A program made the translations under genes and the position numbers. The notes under the pieces are model-generated. The model worked only from the letters and a program-made list of their open reading frames with translations. It was not told the DNA's origin and searched no databases. From the NCBI RefSeq assembly GCF_025244865.1, contig NZ_CP104272.1, forward strand, positions 1,612,001-1,676,000: DNA of 64,000 nucleotides. The letters run 5' to 3'. This DNA is from Arthrobacter sp. zg-Y1110 (lineage in GTDB: Bacteria; Actinomycetota; Actinomycetes; Actinomycetales; Micrococcaceae). Positions 28,304 to 39,212 of this stretch are shown here, in pieces. Each line of letters opens with the position of its first letter. The first letter of the stretch is position 1.

Positions 28304-30264
28304 TGGCAACGCGCACAATGACAGTCGCCCAGGCAGTCGTGGAGTTCCTGGGCAGGCAGTACACGGTGGACAGCATCGGGGGAGAGGACTACCGCGAACG
28401 GATGTTCCCGGGTATGTTCGGCATCTTCGGCCACGGCAACGTGGCCGGCGTCGGCCAGGCCCTGAAGCAGTCCTCTGCCCGGAACCCGGGCGCCATGCCC
28501 TACTACCAGGGGCGCAACGAGCAGGCGATGGTGCATCAGGCGGTGGGGTATGCCCGGCACACCCGCCGGCGGGCCACGTACGCGGTCACCAGTTCCATCG
28601 GCCCCGGCGCCACCAACATGCTGACCGGAGCCGCGCTGGCCACCACCAACCGGCTGCCCGTCCTGCTGCTGCCCTCGGACACGTTCGCCACCCGCGCACC
28701 CGATCCCGTGCTGCAGCAGCTGGAACGCCCCGAGGCCTACGACATCACCGTCAACGATGCCTTCCGGCCCCTGTCCCGGTACTTCGACCGGATCAGCCGG
28801 CCCGAGCAGCTGTACTCCGCTTTCCTCTCCGGGCTGCGGGTCCTCACCGACCCGGCCGAAACCGGAGCCGTCACCATTTCCCTGCCGCAGGACGTCCAGG
28901 CCGAAGTGCTCCAGGTGCCGGAGGAATTCCTGGCCGACCGGGAGTGGCGGATCCGCCGGCCCGAACCCGAGGATACGGACATCCGCCGTGCCGCGGAACT
29001 GATCCACGCGTCCCGGCGTCCGCTGATTGTGGCCGGCGGCGGTGTCCTCTATGCCTTCGCAGCCGATGCGCTGGCCCGGCTGGCCGAAACCACCGGCATC
29101 CCGGTCAGCTACACCCAGGCCGGGGTCGGGACGGTACCGTGGGACGCCCCGTACTGCGTGGGCGCCGTTGGATCCACGGGTACGACGGCGGCCAACGTCC
29201 TCGCCCGGGAAGCGGACCTGGTGATCGGGATCGGTACCCGGTACGAGGATTTCACCACGGCCTCGCATACGGCTTTCCAACACCCCGGCGTGCAGTTCAT
29301 CAATATCAACGTGGCACCCATTGACGCGTACAAGCTCGGCACGAGCCTGCCGCTCGTCGCCGATGCCCGCAAGGCACTGCTCCGGCTGGCCAGCGCGCTG
29401 GAGGGCTACCGCGTCCCGGACGGCATGCCTGCGCTGGTTGCGGCGGAAAAGGACCGCTGGAACCGGACCGTGGACCTGGCCTTCGACACCCGTTCCGTTC
29501 CGCTGCCAAGCCAGAACGAAATCATCGGCGCCGTGAACCGCGCCATGGCGCCGCGCGACGTCGTCGTCTGCGCTGCGGGTTCGCTGCCCGGGGACCTGCA
29601 CAAGATGTGGCGGGTCCGGGACCCCTTCGGATACCACGTGGAGTACGCGTACTCCACCATGGGCTACGAAATCCCCGGCGGACTGGGCGTGAAGCGGGCG
29701 GCCGTCGACGAGGCGGCCCGCGCCCCGGAAGGCACGGCCGAGGCGCAGCCCCGCGACGTCGTCGTGATGGTCGGCGACGGCTCCTATCTGATGATGCACA
29801 CCGAATTGGTGACGGCCGTTGCGGAGGGAATCAAGCTCATCACCGTGCTGATCCAGAACCACGGCTTTGCCTCCATCGGGGCGCTTTCGGAAAGCCTGGG
29901 CTCGCAGCGGTTCGGCACGCGGTACCGGATCCTGGACCGCAAGCACCACACGTTCGACGACGGCGCGAAGCTGCCCGTGGACCTGGCCCTAAACGCCGAG
30001 TCCCTGGGCGTGCGCGTGCTGCGAATAGAGCCGGGTCCGAACGCCGTCGCGGATCTGGAAGCTGCAGTGGCCAAGGCGAAGGCCGAACCGGAGGGCAGCG
30101 GACCGGTCCTGATCCATATCGAATCCGACCCGCTCATCGACGCACCCGATTCCGAATCCTGGTGGGACGTACCGGTGTCCGGTACCTCCGAGCTGGACTC
30201 CACACAGCAGGCCTACGGCACCTACAGCTCCTCCAAGGCACGGCAGAAGCCGCTGATCGGTTAG
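28303..30264 (+). CDS. iolD: 3D-trihydroxycyclohexane-1,2-dione acylhydrolase IolD
   Basis: A 653-residue thiamin-diphosphate enzyme that opens the ring of the inositol-derived diketone. The N-terminal domain has RNEQAMVHQAVGYAR near 68-82 with the glutamate that activates the cofactor and SIGPGATNMLTGAA near 97-110. The C-terminal domain has VVMVGDGSYLMM near 485-496, the metal/ThDP motif. ATG 28303 overlaps the preceding stop as TGATG and has CAGGAGG upstream; an open frame further upstream lies inside the aldolase gene and is rejected. Confidence 0.94.
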   Translation: MATRTMTVAQAVVEFLGRQYTVDSIGGEDYRERMFPGMFGIFGHGNVAGVGQALKQSSARNPGAMPYYQGRNEQAMVHQAVGYARHTRRRATYAVTSSIGPGATNMLTGAALATTNRLPVLLLPSDTFATRAPDPVLQQLERPEAYDITVNDAFRPLSRYFDRISRPEQLYSAFLSGLRVLTDPAETGAVTISLPQDVQAEVLQVPEEFLADREWRIRRPEPEDTDIRRAAELIHASRRPLIVAGGGVLYAFAADALARLAETTGIPVSYTQAGVGTVPWDAPYCVGAVGSTGTTAANVLAREADLVIGIGTRYEDFTTASHTAFQHPGVQFININVAPIDAYKLGTSLPLVADARKALLRLASALEGYRVPDGMPALVAAEKDRWNRTVDLAFDTRSVPLPSQNEIIGAVNRAMAPRDVVVCAAGSLPGDLHKMWRVRDPFGYHVEYAYSTMGYEIPGGLGVKRAAVDEAARAPEGTAEAQPRDVVVMVGDGSYLMMHTELVTAVAEGIKLITVLIQNHGFASIGALSESLGSQRFGTRYRILDRKHHTFDDGAKLPVDLALNAESLGVRVLRIEPGPNAVADLEAAVAKAKAEPEGSGPVLIHIESDPLIDAPDSESWWDVPVSGTSELDSTQQAYGTYSSSKARQKPLIG

Positions 30265-30305
30265 CGGGCTCCTGCCCGGGCTGCACCCCAGAAACGGAGA
30301 TTTCC

Positions 30306-31802
<1,497 letters not shown>

Positions 31803-31830
31803 CGCGGAACCCCGTTGAAAGGAATCAGGC

Positions 31831-32745
31831 ATGGCCTCCAACCCCCTGACCATAGGCACGGCCCCGGATTCCTGGGGCGTCTGGTTCGCCGACGATCCGA
31901 AGCAGACCCCCTGGCAGCGCTTCCTCGACGAGGTGGCGGAAGCCGGTTACACGTGGATTGAGCTTGGACCGTACGGCTACCTGCCCACCGATCCGCTCAA
32001 ACTTGCCGATGAACTGGGTCAGCGGGGGCTGAACGTGTCCGCCGGAACGGTTTTTACCGCCTTCCACCGGGGGTCCGACCAGTGGGAAGCCGCCTGGGAA
32101 CCGGCACGGAAGGTCGCCGAACTCACCGCGTCCATGGGCGGCGGCCACCTGGTGGTCATCCCGGCCATGTGGCGCGACGACGTCACGGGTGCACCCCTCG
32201 AAGCGGCGGAGCTATCGGCGAGCCAGTGGAACGACCTGCTGGAGGGGCACAACCGGCTGGGCAGGGAACTGGCCGAGGAATTCGGCCTGCAGCAGCAGTT
32301 CCATCCGCACGCCGATTCCCATGTCTGTGCCCAGCCGGACATTGAACGTTTCCTCCAGGGCACCGACCCCGCGCTGGTGAGCCTGTGCCTGGACACCGGG
32401 CACGCGCAGTACGGGGGAGCGGACAGCGTGGAACTGATCGCCGCCTACCCCGAGCGCATCGGCTACCTGCATCTGAAACAGATCGATCCGGCCGTCCTGG
32501 AAACGGTGCGGCAGCAGGACCTTACCTGGGCGGCGGCGAACCTGGCCGGGGTGATGACCGAACCCCCGCACGGACTCCCGGACCTGTCCGCGGTGATCCG
32601 GGCCGCCGAAGCACTGGAGAAGCCGTTGTTCGGAATTGTCGAACAGGACATGTACCCCGTCGCCGATTTGAACGTACCGATGCCCGTGGCCCGGCGCACC
32701 CGCAGCTACCTGCTCTCGTGCGGCTCCGCCACGCGGATTCAGTGA
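31831..32745 (+). CDS. iolE: Myo-inosose-2 dehydratase IolE
   Basis: A 304-residue TIM-barrel protein of the xylose-isomerase-like superfamily dehydrating scyllo-inosose. GTAPDSWGVWFADDP near 9-23, EAGYTWIELGPYGYLP near 37-52, and FHPHADSHV near 156 and CLDTGHAQYGG near 188-198 carry metal ligands. It ends with IVEQDMYP near 271. ATG has AAAGGAATC upstream, 28 nt after iolA. Confidence 0.92.
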   Translation: MASNPLTIGTAPDSWGVWFADDPKQTPWQRFLDEVAEAGYTWIELGPYGYLPTDPLKLADELGQRGLNVSAGTVFTAFHRGSDQWEAAWEPARKVAELTASMGGGHLVVIPAMWRDDVTGAPLEAAELSASQWNDLLEGHNRLGRELAEEFGLQQQFHPHADSHVCAQPDIERFLQGTDPALVSLCLDTGHAQYGGADSVELIAAYPERIGYLHLKQIDPAVLETVRQQDLTWAAANLAGVMTEPPHGLPDLSAVIRAAEALEKPLFGIVEQDMYPVADLNVPMPVARRTRSYLLSCGSATRIQ

Positions 32746-32754
32746 GGAGAAATC

Positions 32755-33771
32755 ATGAGCGAGAATCTCCGCGTTGCCGTCATCGGCGCCGGGCGCATGG
32801 GGATGGACCACATCCTGCGGCTGCACCACCGGACGGCCCGGGCCGAGGTAGCTGCCGTCGTCGACATTGACCCGACCCGCGCCCGGGCGGCCGTCGCCGG
32901 CATCCCCGGTGCCTCCGCCGTCACCGATGCCGGCGAAGCCTTGGGCAGCGCCGACGTCGATGCCGTGCTGATTGCCACGCCCGGTTTCCTGCACGAGGAC
33001 ATCCTGCACCAGGCACTGGCCCGGGACATCCCGATCCTGTGCGAGAAACCGTTGACTCCGGACCCGGCGTCCGCCTGGAAGGTGGTCCAGGCCGAGGAGA
33101 AGCTTGGCCGGCGCCGGATCCAGGTGGGCTTTATGCGGCGGTACGACGCCGAATACGCAGCCTTGGCCGGGATGGTCCGCAGCAGGGAGCTGGGCGACCT
33201 GCTGATGCTCCACCACCAGCACCGCAATGCCGCCACCCCTGCCGGATTCACCAACGAAATGCTGATCAACGATTCAGTGGTGCACGAGTTCGACGCGGTG
33301 CGTTTCTTCACCGGCGAAGAGATCACCGCCGTCCAGGTCCGGATCGGCAAATCGACCGGCAACTCGCCGGTGGGGCAGCGCGATCCGCAGCAGGTACTGA
33401 TGGAAACCGAATCCGGGGTGCTGGCCGACGTCGAAATCTACGTCAACGCTCGGTTCGGTTACCAGGTTTCCGCCCAGGCGGCCTTCGAAGACGGCATCGT
33501 GAGCATCGGCGCGGACACCGGACCGCTGGTACGGACGGACGGCAGGTGGGGCGGACGGGTGGCCCCGGGCTTCGAGCAGCGCTTCAGCGCCGCCTACGAT
33601 GCCGAGGTGCAGGCATGGGTGGACGCGTCGCTGGCAGGTACCGCCGAAGGGCCCAGCGCCTGGGACGGCTACGCGACCGCCGCCTGCTGCGCCGCCGGCG
33701 TCGAGGCGCAGCGGACCGGGCAACGGGTGCCCGTGGCCTTGAACGGGAAACCCGCCCTGTATTTGTCCTGA
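32755..33771 (+). CDS. iolG: Inositol 2-dehydrogenase IolG
   Basis: A 338-residue NAD-dependent oxidoreductase (Gfo/Idh/MocA family) for the first step, inositol to scyllo-inosose. The Rossmann motif VIGAGRMGMDHILRL near 9-23, CEKPLTPD near 97-104 with the catalytic lysine, GFMRRYDAEY near 123-132 and INDSVVHEFDAVRF near 169-182 with aspartate and histidine are typical of the family. ATG follows GTGAGGAG, 9 nt after iolE. A second homologue lies at 41186. Confidence 0.9.
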   Translation: MSENLRVAVIGAGRMGMDHILRLHHRTARAEVAAVVDIDPTRARAAVAGIPGASAVTDAGEALGSADVDAVLIATPGFLHEDILHQALARDIPILCEKPLTPDPASAWKVVQAEEKLGRRRIQVGFMRRYDAEYAALAGMVRSRELGDLLMLHHQHRNAATPAGFTNEMLINDSVVHEFDAVRFFTGEEITAVQVRIGKSTGNSPVGQRDPQQVLMETESGVLADVEIYVNARFGYQVSAQAAFEDGIVSIGADTGPLVRTDGRWGGRVAPGFEQRFSAAYDAEVQAWVDASLAGTAEGPSAWDGYATAACCAAGVEAQRTGQRVPVALNGKPALYLS

Positions 33772-33816
33772 ACATTTGTCTTGAACCGCCAGCATCCCCG
33801 GAAGGAGAGACACCCC

Positions 33817-34689
33817 ATGAAGATGGCACTGGATCCCACCCCGTTCCACCGCACCCATTCCCTGCTGCAGTTCCCGCAGCTGGCGGCCGAACTGGGTTAC
33901 CCGTACCTGCAGCTGACCCCGCACCCGGACTTCCTGCCCTTCTTCACCCATCCCAAGGCGGATGACGCCCTCACCGCAGCGCTGAAGAAGGCCTGCGGCG
34001 AGGCGGAGGTCGGCATCGCGTCAATCCTGCCGGTGCTCCGCTGGTCCTCCCCGGATGAGAATCTCCGGCAGGCCGCCGTCCGTTACTGGCGGCGGGCCGT
34101 GCAGCTGGCCGTGGACCTGGGGGTCAGCCAAATGAACACGGAGTTCGGCGGCCGGCCGGAACACCCGGAGGAATCCGAAGCGGCCTTTTACCGGTCCATG
34201 GAGGAACTGGTGCCGCTCTTTGAACGCGAGGGCATCCAGGTGGCGATTGATCCACACCCGGATGACTTTGTGGAGGAAGGCCTTGCCGCGTGGCGGGTCA
34301 TCCGCGGGGCGAACTCACCGAACCTCGGCTTTGTTTACGTGGCCGCGCATGCCTTCCATCTGGCGGACAGCCCGGACCGGATCCTGCAGGAAGTAGGGGA
34401 GCGGCTGCAGGTGGTGCACGTGGCGGACACCATGGACCACCGTGCCTCCAACGGGCTGCGTTACATCACCAACCCGCCCGGAAATCCGGTGCGCGTCCAC
34501 CAGCACCTGAAGATCGGCGACGGCGACGTCGACTGGCAGCAGCTCTTCGAGGCGCTGGCACAAAACGGCTTCCTGGACCGGACCGAAACGGTCATGGTCT
34601 CCAGCGTTTTCGCCGAGAACGAGAACGCTGCCGAGGTAGCCCGCTACCAACTCGCAACCATGACGGACCTGGTCAACGGAATCCGGTAA
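33817..34689 (+). CDS. IolI/IolH-like sugar phosphate isomerase/epimerase
   Basis: A 290-residue xylose-isomerase-like TIM barrel. MNTEFGGRPEHPEE near 107, AIDPHPDDFVEEGLAAWRVI near 143-162, HVADTMDH near 204 and HLKIGDGDVDW near 229-239 supply candidate metal-binding His, Glu and Asp residues. In inositol operons such proteins are IolI (inosose isomerase) or IolH, whose role is unsettled. ATG 33817 is chosen for GAAGGAGAG 7 nt upstream. It lies between iolG and the transporter, so an inositol-isomer role is likely but not proven. Confidence 0.8.
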   Translation: MKMALDPTPFHRTHSLLQFPQLAAELGYPYLQLTPHPDFLPFFTHPKADDALTAALKKACGEAEVGIASILPVLRWSSPDENLRQAAVRYWRRAVQLAVDLGVSQMNTEFGGRPEHPEESEAAFYRSMEELVPLFEREGIQVAIDPHPDDFVEEGLAAWRVIRGANSPNLGFVYVAAHAFHLADSPDRILQEVGERLQVVHVADTMDHRASNGLRYITNPPGNPVRVHQHLKIGDGDVDWQQLFEALAQNGFLDRTETVMVSSVFAENENAAEVARYQLATMTDLVNGIR

Positions 34690-34714
34690 AACCTAACGGA
34701 CCGACGGAGGCATC

Positions 34715-36154
34715 ATGAGCTCGACCATCAATCCCGGTAAGGAACTCCAACCCAACAAGGCGCTGAAGCGCATTGCAGCCGTGAGCACTCTCGGCGGGCT
34801 GCTCTTCGGCTACGACACGGGTGTCATCAACGGCGCCCTGCCCTTTATGGAGGAAGACCTCGGCCTGACTCCGCTGACCACCGGACTGGTGACCAGCTCC
34901 CTGCTCATCGGCGCCGCCTTCGGTGCCCTGGCCGGTGGACGGCTCGCGGACCGCTACGGCCGGCGGCGCCTGATCATGGGACTTGCCGCCGTGTTCCTCC
35001 TGGGCACCATCGGTGTCTCCCTGGCGCCGAACGTTGTGGTCACCGTCGGGTTCCGCTTTGTCCTGGGCCTAGCCGTAGGCGGCGCGTCTGCCATGGTGCC
35101 CGTGTTCCTGGCCGAAATGTCACCGGCCCACCTGCGCGGCCAGATGGTGACCCGCAACGAGCTGATGATCGTCTCCGGGCAGCTGCTCGCCTTCGTGACC
35201 AACGCCGTGCTGGGCAACGTGTGGGCGGACCAGGTCAGCATCTGGCGGTGGATGCTGGTGGTCGCAACGCTGCCGGCCATCGGCCTCTGGCTGGGGATGC
35301 TCCGGGTTCCGGAAAGCCCGCGGTGGCTGGCCGCCAGCGGCAGCTACGCCGAAGCCTTCGAAGTGCTCAAGAAAATCCGGACCGCCGCCGTCGCGCGTCA
35401 GGAAATCGACGACGTCCGGGCACTGGCCCGGGAGGACTACGAGGCCAAGAAGGGATCCTTCAGCGACCTGCGCGTCCCCTGGATGCGGCGGATCTTCCTG
35501 ATCGGGGTGGGGGTGGCCATCTGCCAGCAGATCACCGGCGTGAACTCGATCATGTACTACGGCACCGAGATCCTGAAGGAGTCCGGCTTCGGCACCCAGG
35601 CCGCCCTGACCGCGAACATCGCCAACGGCGTGATTTCCGTGCTCGCCACCTTCGTGGGGATCTGGCTGCTGGGCCGGGTGGGCCGTCGGCCTATGCTGAT
35701 GATCGGACAGATGGGCACCATTGCGGCGCTGACCCTGATCGGTCTCTTCTCCCTGGTGCTCCCGGAGGGGACCGGCCGCGGGTTCGTGATCCTGGCGCTG
35801 ACGGTCTCCTTCCTCGCGTTCCAGCAGGGGGCCATTTCCCCGGTGACCTGGCTGATGCTCTCCGAAATCTTCCCGCTGAAGATCCGCGGACTGGGCATGG
35901 GCAGCACCGCGTTCATTCTCTGGATGGTGAACTTTGCGGTGGGCTTCAGCTTCCCCGTGCTGACCGCCGGCATCGGCATCTCCAACACGTTCTTCCTCTT
36001 TGCCGGCCTCGGCGTCTTCGCGGTCCTGTTCGTTCGGGCCTACCTGCCCGAAACCCGCGGCAAGAGCCTGGAGGAACTCGAACGGCAGTTCCACACCCGT
36101 GACGCAGCCGCCCTGCGGCTTCCCGGCCCGGCACTCTCGGCGCCCGCGGTTTAG
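34715..36154 (+). CDS. Sugar-porter MFS symporter, probable inositol permease (IolT-like)
   Basis: A 479-residue, 12-span transporter of the sugar porter family. [14 protein letters not shown] near 29-42, [15 protein letters not shown] near 74-88, PESPRWL near 201-207, [16 protein letters not shown] near 272-287 and the C-terminal [12 protein letters not shown] near 447-458 are the family signatures. Position as the last gene of the plus-strand inositol operon implies proton-coupled uptake of myo-inositol. ATG has CGGAGG upstream. A separate ABC importer is encoded 2 kb further on. Confidence 0.88.
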   Translation: MSSTINPGKELQPNKALKRIAAVSTLGGLLFGYDTGVINGALPFMEEDLGLTPLTTGLVTSSLLIGAAFGALAGGRLADRYGRRRLIMGLAAVFLLGTIGVSLAPNVVVTVGFRFVLGLAVGGASAMVPVFLAEMSPAHLRGQMVTRNELMIVSGQLLAFVTNAVLGNVWADQVSIWRWMLVVATLPAIGLWLGMLRVPESPRWLAASGSYAEAFEVLKKIRTAAVARQEIDDVRALAREDYEAKKGSFSDLRVPWMRRIFLIGVGVAICQQITGVNSIMYYGTEILKESGFGTQAALTANIANGVISVLATFVGIWLLGRVGRRPMLMIGQMGTIAALTLIGLFSLVLPEGTGRGFVILALTVSFLAFQQGAISPVTWLMLSEIFPLKIRGLGMGSTAFILWMVNFAVGFSFPVLTAGIGISNTFFLFAGLGVFAVLFVRAYLPETRGKSLEELERQFHTRDAAALRLPGPALSAPAV

Positions 36155-36198
36155 GCGGACCGGCGGTCGGGTCGCAGCGTCCCAGGCGGCGCAGCGCC

Positions 36199-37098
36199 TC
36201 AGGAGCCGAAGGGCAGGCGGGGATCCACCGCCTGCCCTTCCCAGCTGCCGCGGATCCAGCCGTGCTGCGGGTCGTCGCTGATCAGCCAGCTGCGCACCGG
36301 TCCCGGACCGGCCATGACGTTGAGGTAGTACAGGTCATAGCCGGGTGCTGCCATGGCCGGGCCGTGCCAGCCATAGGGAACCAGGACGACGTCGCCGGTC
36401 CGCACCTCGGTCGTAACGTCGATGGGCCGGTCATCCGAGGCGTAGACGCGGGCGTATCCCACGGGGTCTGCCGCCTGGCCCGCCGGTGCCTGCGGCGAGA
36501 TCCGGGTTTCGAAGTAGTAGATCTCCTCCAGCTGTGTTTCGCCGTCCTTTTCCTCGTCATGCTTATGCGGCGGATAGGAGGACCAGTTGCCGGCCGGGGT
36601 CAGCACCTCGCAGACAATGAAGCGGTCCGCTTCCAGGGCGGCCGGGGTGCCGAAGTTGTGGACCTGCCGCGAGCAGTTCCCGGCTCCGCGCAGTTCCACC
36701 GGGGTTTCCTCGCTCTTCACGACCCGCGGCGGGTAGGAGGTGGACGCCGGTGCCAGGGCCACGGCCACCCGGCCGCCGTCCCGCGACCAAACGGTCAGTG
36801 CCGTATCCGTGCCGGAGTACAGGACGTCTGCGGGACCGTCGAAGACCGAGGTCCGCCCCCGCAGTGCGTAGTCCGTGCCGTCGGCGGTCACGGTGAAGGA
36901 CCCGGACAGGGGAATGACCAGCCGCTCCTCGGATTCGGCGGGAAGGGACACCGCCGAATCCGGTCCGAGCTCGGCTACCTTGAGTCCGGTGTGCGCCCAG
37001 CCGGTGACAGGGAGACTGTCCGATGCGCCGAGGGAGACCTGCCAGGGTTCCCGTGCGGCAGAACCGGACGGATACACCCACTGCTGCGGTTCCTGCAT
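36199..37098 (-). CDS. iolB: 5-deoxy-glucuronate isomerase IolB
   Basis: A 299-residue cupin-fold isomerase converting 5-deoxy-glucuronate to 5-dehydro-2-deoxy-gluconate. VWSRDGGRVAVALAP near 104-118, SSYPPHKHDEE near 174-184 with metal-binding histidines, and DVVLVPYGWHGPAMAAPGYD near 241-260 are diagnostic. It is on the opposite strand from the rest of the catabolic genes, 48 nt downstream of the GntR regulator gene, so the two probably form an operon. ATG has CAGGGG upstream. Confidence 0.92.
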   Translation of the reverse strand: MQEPQQWVYPSGSAAREPWQVSLGASDSLPVTGWAHTGLKVAELGPDSAVSLPAESEERLVIPLSGSFTVTADGTDYALRGRTSVFDGPADVLYSGTDTALTVWSRDGGRVAVALAPASTSYPPRVVKSEETPVELRGAGNCSRQVHNFGTPAALEADRFIVCEVLTPAGNWSSYPPHKHDEEKDGETQLEEIYYFETRISPQAPAGQAADPVGYARVYASDDRPIDVTTEVRTGDVVLVPYGWHGPAMAAPGYDLYYLNVMAGPGPVRSWLISDDPQHGWIRGSWEGQAVDPRLPFGS

Positions 37099-37146
37099 GT
37101 CGAGCCCCTGTCGGAGAAGGGAATACCCTGCCTTGGTGTGCCGATG

Positions 37147-37887
37147 CTAGCGCTGCACCAGCGTCATTTCGAACGTGTAAGAGTCGGCCCGGTACACGTG
37201 GTGGCCGGTTTCGACGCTGCGCCCGGCGTCGTCGACGGCGGTGCGCTCCATGGTCACGAGCGCGGCACCCGGCCGGGTCTCCAACAGCTCCGACTGCCGG
37301 CCGCTCGCGACGGTGGCACCGATGCGCTGGGTGGCCAGCCGGAAGTTCACGCCGGCGTCCCGGAGGATCTGGTACAGGCCGCGGCTGCGCAGCCCCTCTT
37401 CGGTGATCTCCGCGATGTCATCCCGCACCCAGTTTTCCATCACGGCCAGGGGCTTGCCGTCCACGCTGCGCAGCCGGGTGAAGTGGTAGGTGTTCACCCC
37501 GTCGGGCAGGTCCAGCGCCTTGGCGACGGCGGCGTCCGCCGGGCCGTGCCGGAAGTCGAGCACCTTCGTGGCCGGTTTTTGACCGGTACGCTCCAGATCA
37601 TCAAAGAGGCTGGACAGTTCCAGCGGCCGCCGCACCTGGCTGGACACAACCTGGGTGCCGACGCCGCGCTTGCGGACCAGCAGGCCGTTGCGGACCAGTT
37701 CGTCCATGGCCTTGCGCATTGTGGGGCGGGAGAGCTTCAGCCGGCCGGCGAGTTCAATCTCGTTGTCCAGCCGGGAGCCGAACTCCAGTTCTCCGCTGTG
37801 GATGGCCGCCTCGATTCCCTGGACCACCTGATGGTAGAGGGGAACCGGCGAGGACCGGTCAATCGGGATGTTCAGTTCCGTTCCCAC
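37147..37887 (-). CDS. GntR/HutC-type regulator of inositol genes
   Basis: A 246-residue regulator with an N-terminal GntR winged helix (VPLYHQVVQGIEAAIHSGEL, then LKLSRPTMRKAMDELVRNGLL, ending near residue 75) and a C-terminal UTRA ligand domain as in the HutC branch. GTG 37887 is chosen because AAGGAGCGGCCC precedes it; the upstream in-frame region overlaps the promoter. Sequence words matching TGACAGGACAA occur upstream of this gene, iolC and the importer, so it is the probable inositol-responsive repressor of the whole locus. Ligand identity is inferred from context. Confidence 0.85.
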   Translation of the reverse strand: MGTELNIPIDRSSPVPLYHQVVQGIEAAIHSGELEFGSRLDNEIELAGRLKLSRPTMRKAMDELVRNGLLVRKRGVGTQVVSSQVRRPLELSSLFDDLERTGQKPATKVLDFRHGPADAAVAKALDLPDGVNTYHFTRLRSVDGKPLAVMENWVRDDIAEITEEGLRSRGLYQILRDAGVNFRLATQRIGATVASGRQSELLETRPGAALVTMERTAVDDAGRSVETGHHVYRADSYTFEMTLVQR

Positions 37888-37940
37888 GGGCCGCTCCTTA
37901 ATCCGTCGGGTGCCGGATCCACGGGTGACTCTTTGATGCG

Positions 37941-37954
37941 ATGACAGGACAAAG
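37941..37954 (-). promoter_or_regulatory. Inositol operator word before gntR
   Basis: ATGACAGGACAAAG lies 54 bp upstream of the GntR start and matches the iolC operators at 11 of 12 core positions. It suggests autoregulation. Confidence 0.65.
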
Positions 37955-38048
37955 TTGACTGCGAGCATAGCAGGAACCCGGTGTCCGGCAGCAGAGGTTC
38001 CGAAGCGCTCCGTACGCACTGCTCCGTAATCCGCGAAGGGGCCAACAA

Positions 38049-38093
38049 TATGTCCTGACAATCTATTGACTCCGGAACCCTGCGGACTATTCT
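38049..38093 (+). promoter_or_regulatory. Operator and promoter of the inositol importer
   Basis: TATGTCCTGACAAT (38049-38062) is the inverted operator word. It is followed after 3 bp by TTGACT (38066-38071), a 16-bp spacer and TATTCT (38088-38093), a good promoter for the substrate-binding protein gene. The operator abuts the -35 box. Confidence 0.7.
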
Positions 38094-38184
38094 GGGGCTC
38101 CTAGTACCGAACCGAGCGGGTGCACCATGGGTGCAGGCGCGGGTTATCGGGGAGGAACGGACCACGAAGACAAAGGAGACTGTC

Positions 38185-39180
38185 GTGTCAGAAAAACGTT
38201 CCTGGCGGCGCTTCGCCGCGGCGGCGGCACTGGCATCCGCGTTGACGGTGGCCGCGTGTTCGAGCGAGGGAGGGCGGACGCCCGAACCCGAGAGCCAGGA
38301 CGGCGGAGCCGTCGCGGACACAGAACAGATCAAGGTTGCCCTGATTACCCACGCCGCTCCCGGCGACACCTTCTGGGACATTGTCCGCAAGGGTGCGGAG
38401 GAAGCCGCGGGGAAGGACAACGTGGAGCTTCAGTACCTTTCGGACCCCGAGGGCGGCCGCCAGGCGCAGCTGGTGGAGCAGGCCGTGGAGCAGGGCGTGG
38501 ACGGAATAGCCGTCACCCTGGCCAAACCGGACGCCCTGGCAGGTGCGCTGGAGGACGCCCGCGCGGCGGGCATTCCGGTGGTGACCCTCAACGCCGGCGA
38601 GGACCGCTCCGCGGAGCTCGGCGCCTTCACCCATTTCGGTTCCAATGAGCAGCTAGCCGGCCAGGCGGTAGGGGAACGGCTCGCCTCGGACGGCTACACC
38701 CATCCCGTCTGCGTCATCCAGGAGCAGGGGCACGTTGGCCTGGAGAACCGGTGCGCCGGTGTCAAGGCCGTGGTCCCCGGCACCGAGGTCCTCTACGTGC
38801 AGGGCACCGACATGACGCAGGTGGAGTCCACCGTCACGGCGAAGCTGCAGGCCACCGACGACGTCGACGTCATTGTCGGTTTGGGCGCGCCCTACACCCT
38901 GACCATCCTGAAGTCGGTGGCCGGTTCCGGCAGCGACGCCAAGGTTGCGTCCTTCGACCTGAACGCCGAGATGGCACAGAAGATTGCGGACGGAGAGGTG
39001 ATCTTTACCGTTGACCAGCAGCCATGGATGCAGGGCTACGGCGCCGTGGACGCCCTGTGGCAGTACCACCGCGGCGGGTTCCAGCTCGGCGGCGGGCAGC
39101 CGGTCCTCACCGGCCCCACCATCATTGACTCCACCAACGCCTCAGAGGTGCTGGCCTTCGCCGAAGACGGCATCCGCTAG
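38185..39180 (+). CDS. Sugar/inositol ABC transporter substrate-binding lipoprotein
   Basis: A 331-residue exported lipoprotein. SEKRSWRRFAAAAALASALTV precedes the lipobox cysteine in VAAC near residue 24, to be modified by Lgt. The mature part is a type I periplasmic-binding fold (Peripla_BP_4): IKVALITHAAPGDTFWD near 53, GVDGIAVTLAKPDAL near 109 and INDQPW-like sequence FTVDQQPWMQGYGAVDALW near 275. GTG 38185 is preferred to 38131 because AAGGAGAC lies 5 nt before it and it gives a clean signal peptide. It begins the importer operon and probably binds inositol. Confidence 0.87.
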   Translation: MSEKRSWRRFAAAAALASALTVAACSSEGGRTPEPESQDGGAVADTEQIKVALITHAAPGDTFWDIVRKGAEEAAGKDNVELQYLSDPEGGRQAQLVEQAVEQGVDGIAVTLAKPDALAGALEDARAAGIPVVTLNAGEDRSAELGAFTHFGSNEQLAGQAVGERLASDGYTHPVCVIQEQGHVGLENRCAGVKAVVPGTEVLYVQGTDMTQVESTVTAKLQATDDVDVIVGLGAPYTLTILKSVAGSGSDAKVASFDLNAEMAQKIADGEVIFTVDQQPWMQGYGAVDALWQYHRGGFQLGGGQPVLTGPTIIDSTNASEVLAFAEDGIR

Positions 39181-39212
39181 CGGAGCCGGCGGAACGGAAA
39201 AGGAAGGCCGAG

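Noticed and set aside
28285..29949. Long minus-strand open frame opposite iolD
   Set aside because: Antisense shadow of a clear IolD; no ribosome-binding site or recognisable domain.
29607..30305. N-terminal extension of iolA into iolD
   Set aside because: It lies wholly within iolD coding sequence; ATG 30306 has GGAG and gives the normal protein length.
36155..36198. Terminator between the inositol symporter and iolB
   Set aside because: Only a weak AGGCG/CGCCT pairing without a T-run is present, too little to call.
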